64,000 nucleotides of DNA, from positions 62,001 to 126,000 of the forward strand of contig JABVXV010000081.1 of NCBI GenBank assembly GCA_013365325.1. The letters are read 5' to 3'. The notes beneath the pieces are model-generated. The model worked only from the letters and a program-made list of their open reading frames with translations, searched no databases and had not been told where the DNA came from. Both the position numbers and the translations under genes were made by a program. Of this stretch, positions 63,404 through 64,000 are shown in pieces; position 1 is the stretch's first letter, and every line of letters starts with the position of its first letter. Origin of the DNA: Dipetalonema caudispina (Eukaryota > Nematoda > Chromadorea > Rhabditida > Onchocercidae).

Positions 63404-64000
63404 CTAAATTGAGTAACTTATCCTACTTTTCCGTATCGTTTCCGTAACGACCATTGCAGAATGATGTTAATGGGTTTTCATTCTTTAATAAATTCTTAAT
63501 CAGATTTCTTTTAGCAACTTTGCTTTTAATGATTATTTCATTCTCTCATAAATTTTCATTCCTATTTGCACTTTTTTGAATGAAATGCCATTATTGCATC
63601 ATTAGCATATTGCAAAATATAATTTACTTTTCCACAGATTTTATGATAATTCGAATAATTTTAAAATTTCTGCTTATTAAATTCTAACTAAAGCCAATGT
63701 AAATTGAAATTTGGGCAACTATTATTGAGAGAAGCATTTTTCGTTACTTTTTTGCTACTTCAAATAATTCATTTGAAATATTGCCAAAAAATTTTTGTAT
63801 CAGAAAGATGATTGAATGATCGAGAGGATCAGTTCAGAGTTGATTCATTTTCTTCAGATAGTATTCCTTCTGTTGTAAAATATCAAAAATTTGTTGATTG
63901 AAATTATTGAAAGCATTGAAAATTGTTTCAAATTATGGTATTTTGTATCAGAAAAATTTGCATTTTTGTACCGCTAATTTATGAATTTTTGCCTATCATT

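Larger units (their letters stand above)
58865..64000. other. intergenic, no gene seen
   Basis: About 5 kb of AT-rich DNA after the acetyltransferase. It holds a degenerate ~350-bp-spaced duplication (59550-60050), a weaker one near 62468-62640, short tandem repeats at 61530-61552 (GATA-like) and 62211-62232 (AAATTAAAG), and a 28-base T run at 63373-63400. Open stretches at 59801-60085 and 60227-60424 have no protein character. Confidence 0.6.

Overview
The window reads as nuclear DNA of a nematode, most likely a clade III parasitic (filarial-type) worm. The sequence is strongly AT-rich. It carries long A/T homopolymers and microsatellites. Genes are split into many small exons with short introns ending in TTTCAG-like acceptors. 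Several first coding exons sit just behind a strong unpaired acceptor, as expected for spliced-leader trans-splicing. The proteins are clearly metazoan. The nematode and filarial assignment is inference from this architecture; no rRNA, tRNA or spliced-leader gene was recognised. All gene models below were spliced by hand from the sequence (phases checked exon by exon) without transcript data.

Layout. 1-6.2 kb: no gene seen; simple repeats and one perfect hairpin. 6.2-12.5 kb (+): an unrecognised Ser/Pro-rich protein of about 338 aa whose first intron contains a decayed HSP70-family fragment (bacterial DnaK/HscA-like, antisense, without introns) and a perfect inverted repeat. 12.6-17.0 kb: intergenic. 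17.1-18.2 kb (-): mitochondrial GGQ release factor of the C12orf65/MTRFR type. 19.9-23.8 kb (-): a complete 12-exon nicotinamide phosphoribosyltransferase (NAMPT). 25.75-27.1 kb (-): riboflavin kinase. 28.6-31.5 kb (+): NF-YB, the histone-fold subunit of the CCAAT-binding factor, with two possible C-termini. 31.5-37.4 kb: intergenic. 37.5-45.1 kb (+): an unrecognised 562-aa protein with a PAM2-like APEFIP core, a proline run and a basic patch. 45.1-48.1 kb: intergenic, with a G/T-skewed stretch and a CRE-like palindrome. 48.2-58.9 kb (+): a 37-exon MYST-family histone acetyltransferase (MOZ/MORF, KAT6-like) of about 1604 aa. 58.9-64 kb: intergenic, with old tandem duplications.

How the genes relate. 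The three minus-strand genes serve cofactor and organelle metabolism: NAD salvage (NAMPT), FMN synthesis (riboflavin kinase) and mitochondrial ribosome rescue (MTRFR). They lie in one orientation but 1.7-2 kb apart, which is wide for a nematode operon. The two plus-strand regulators, NF-YB and the KAT6-like acetyltransferase, act on chromatin and transcription. The most notable item is NAMPT: the model nematode C. elegans lacks this enzyme and recycles nicotinamide through the nicotinamidase PNC-1, so an intact, intron-rich NAMPT in a nematode-like genome bears on lineage-specific NAD metabolism. Splice-site oddities recur in several genes: GC-AG introns, GTC donors and one apparent AT donor in NAMPT.
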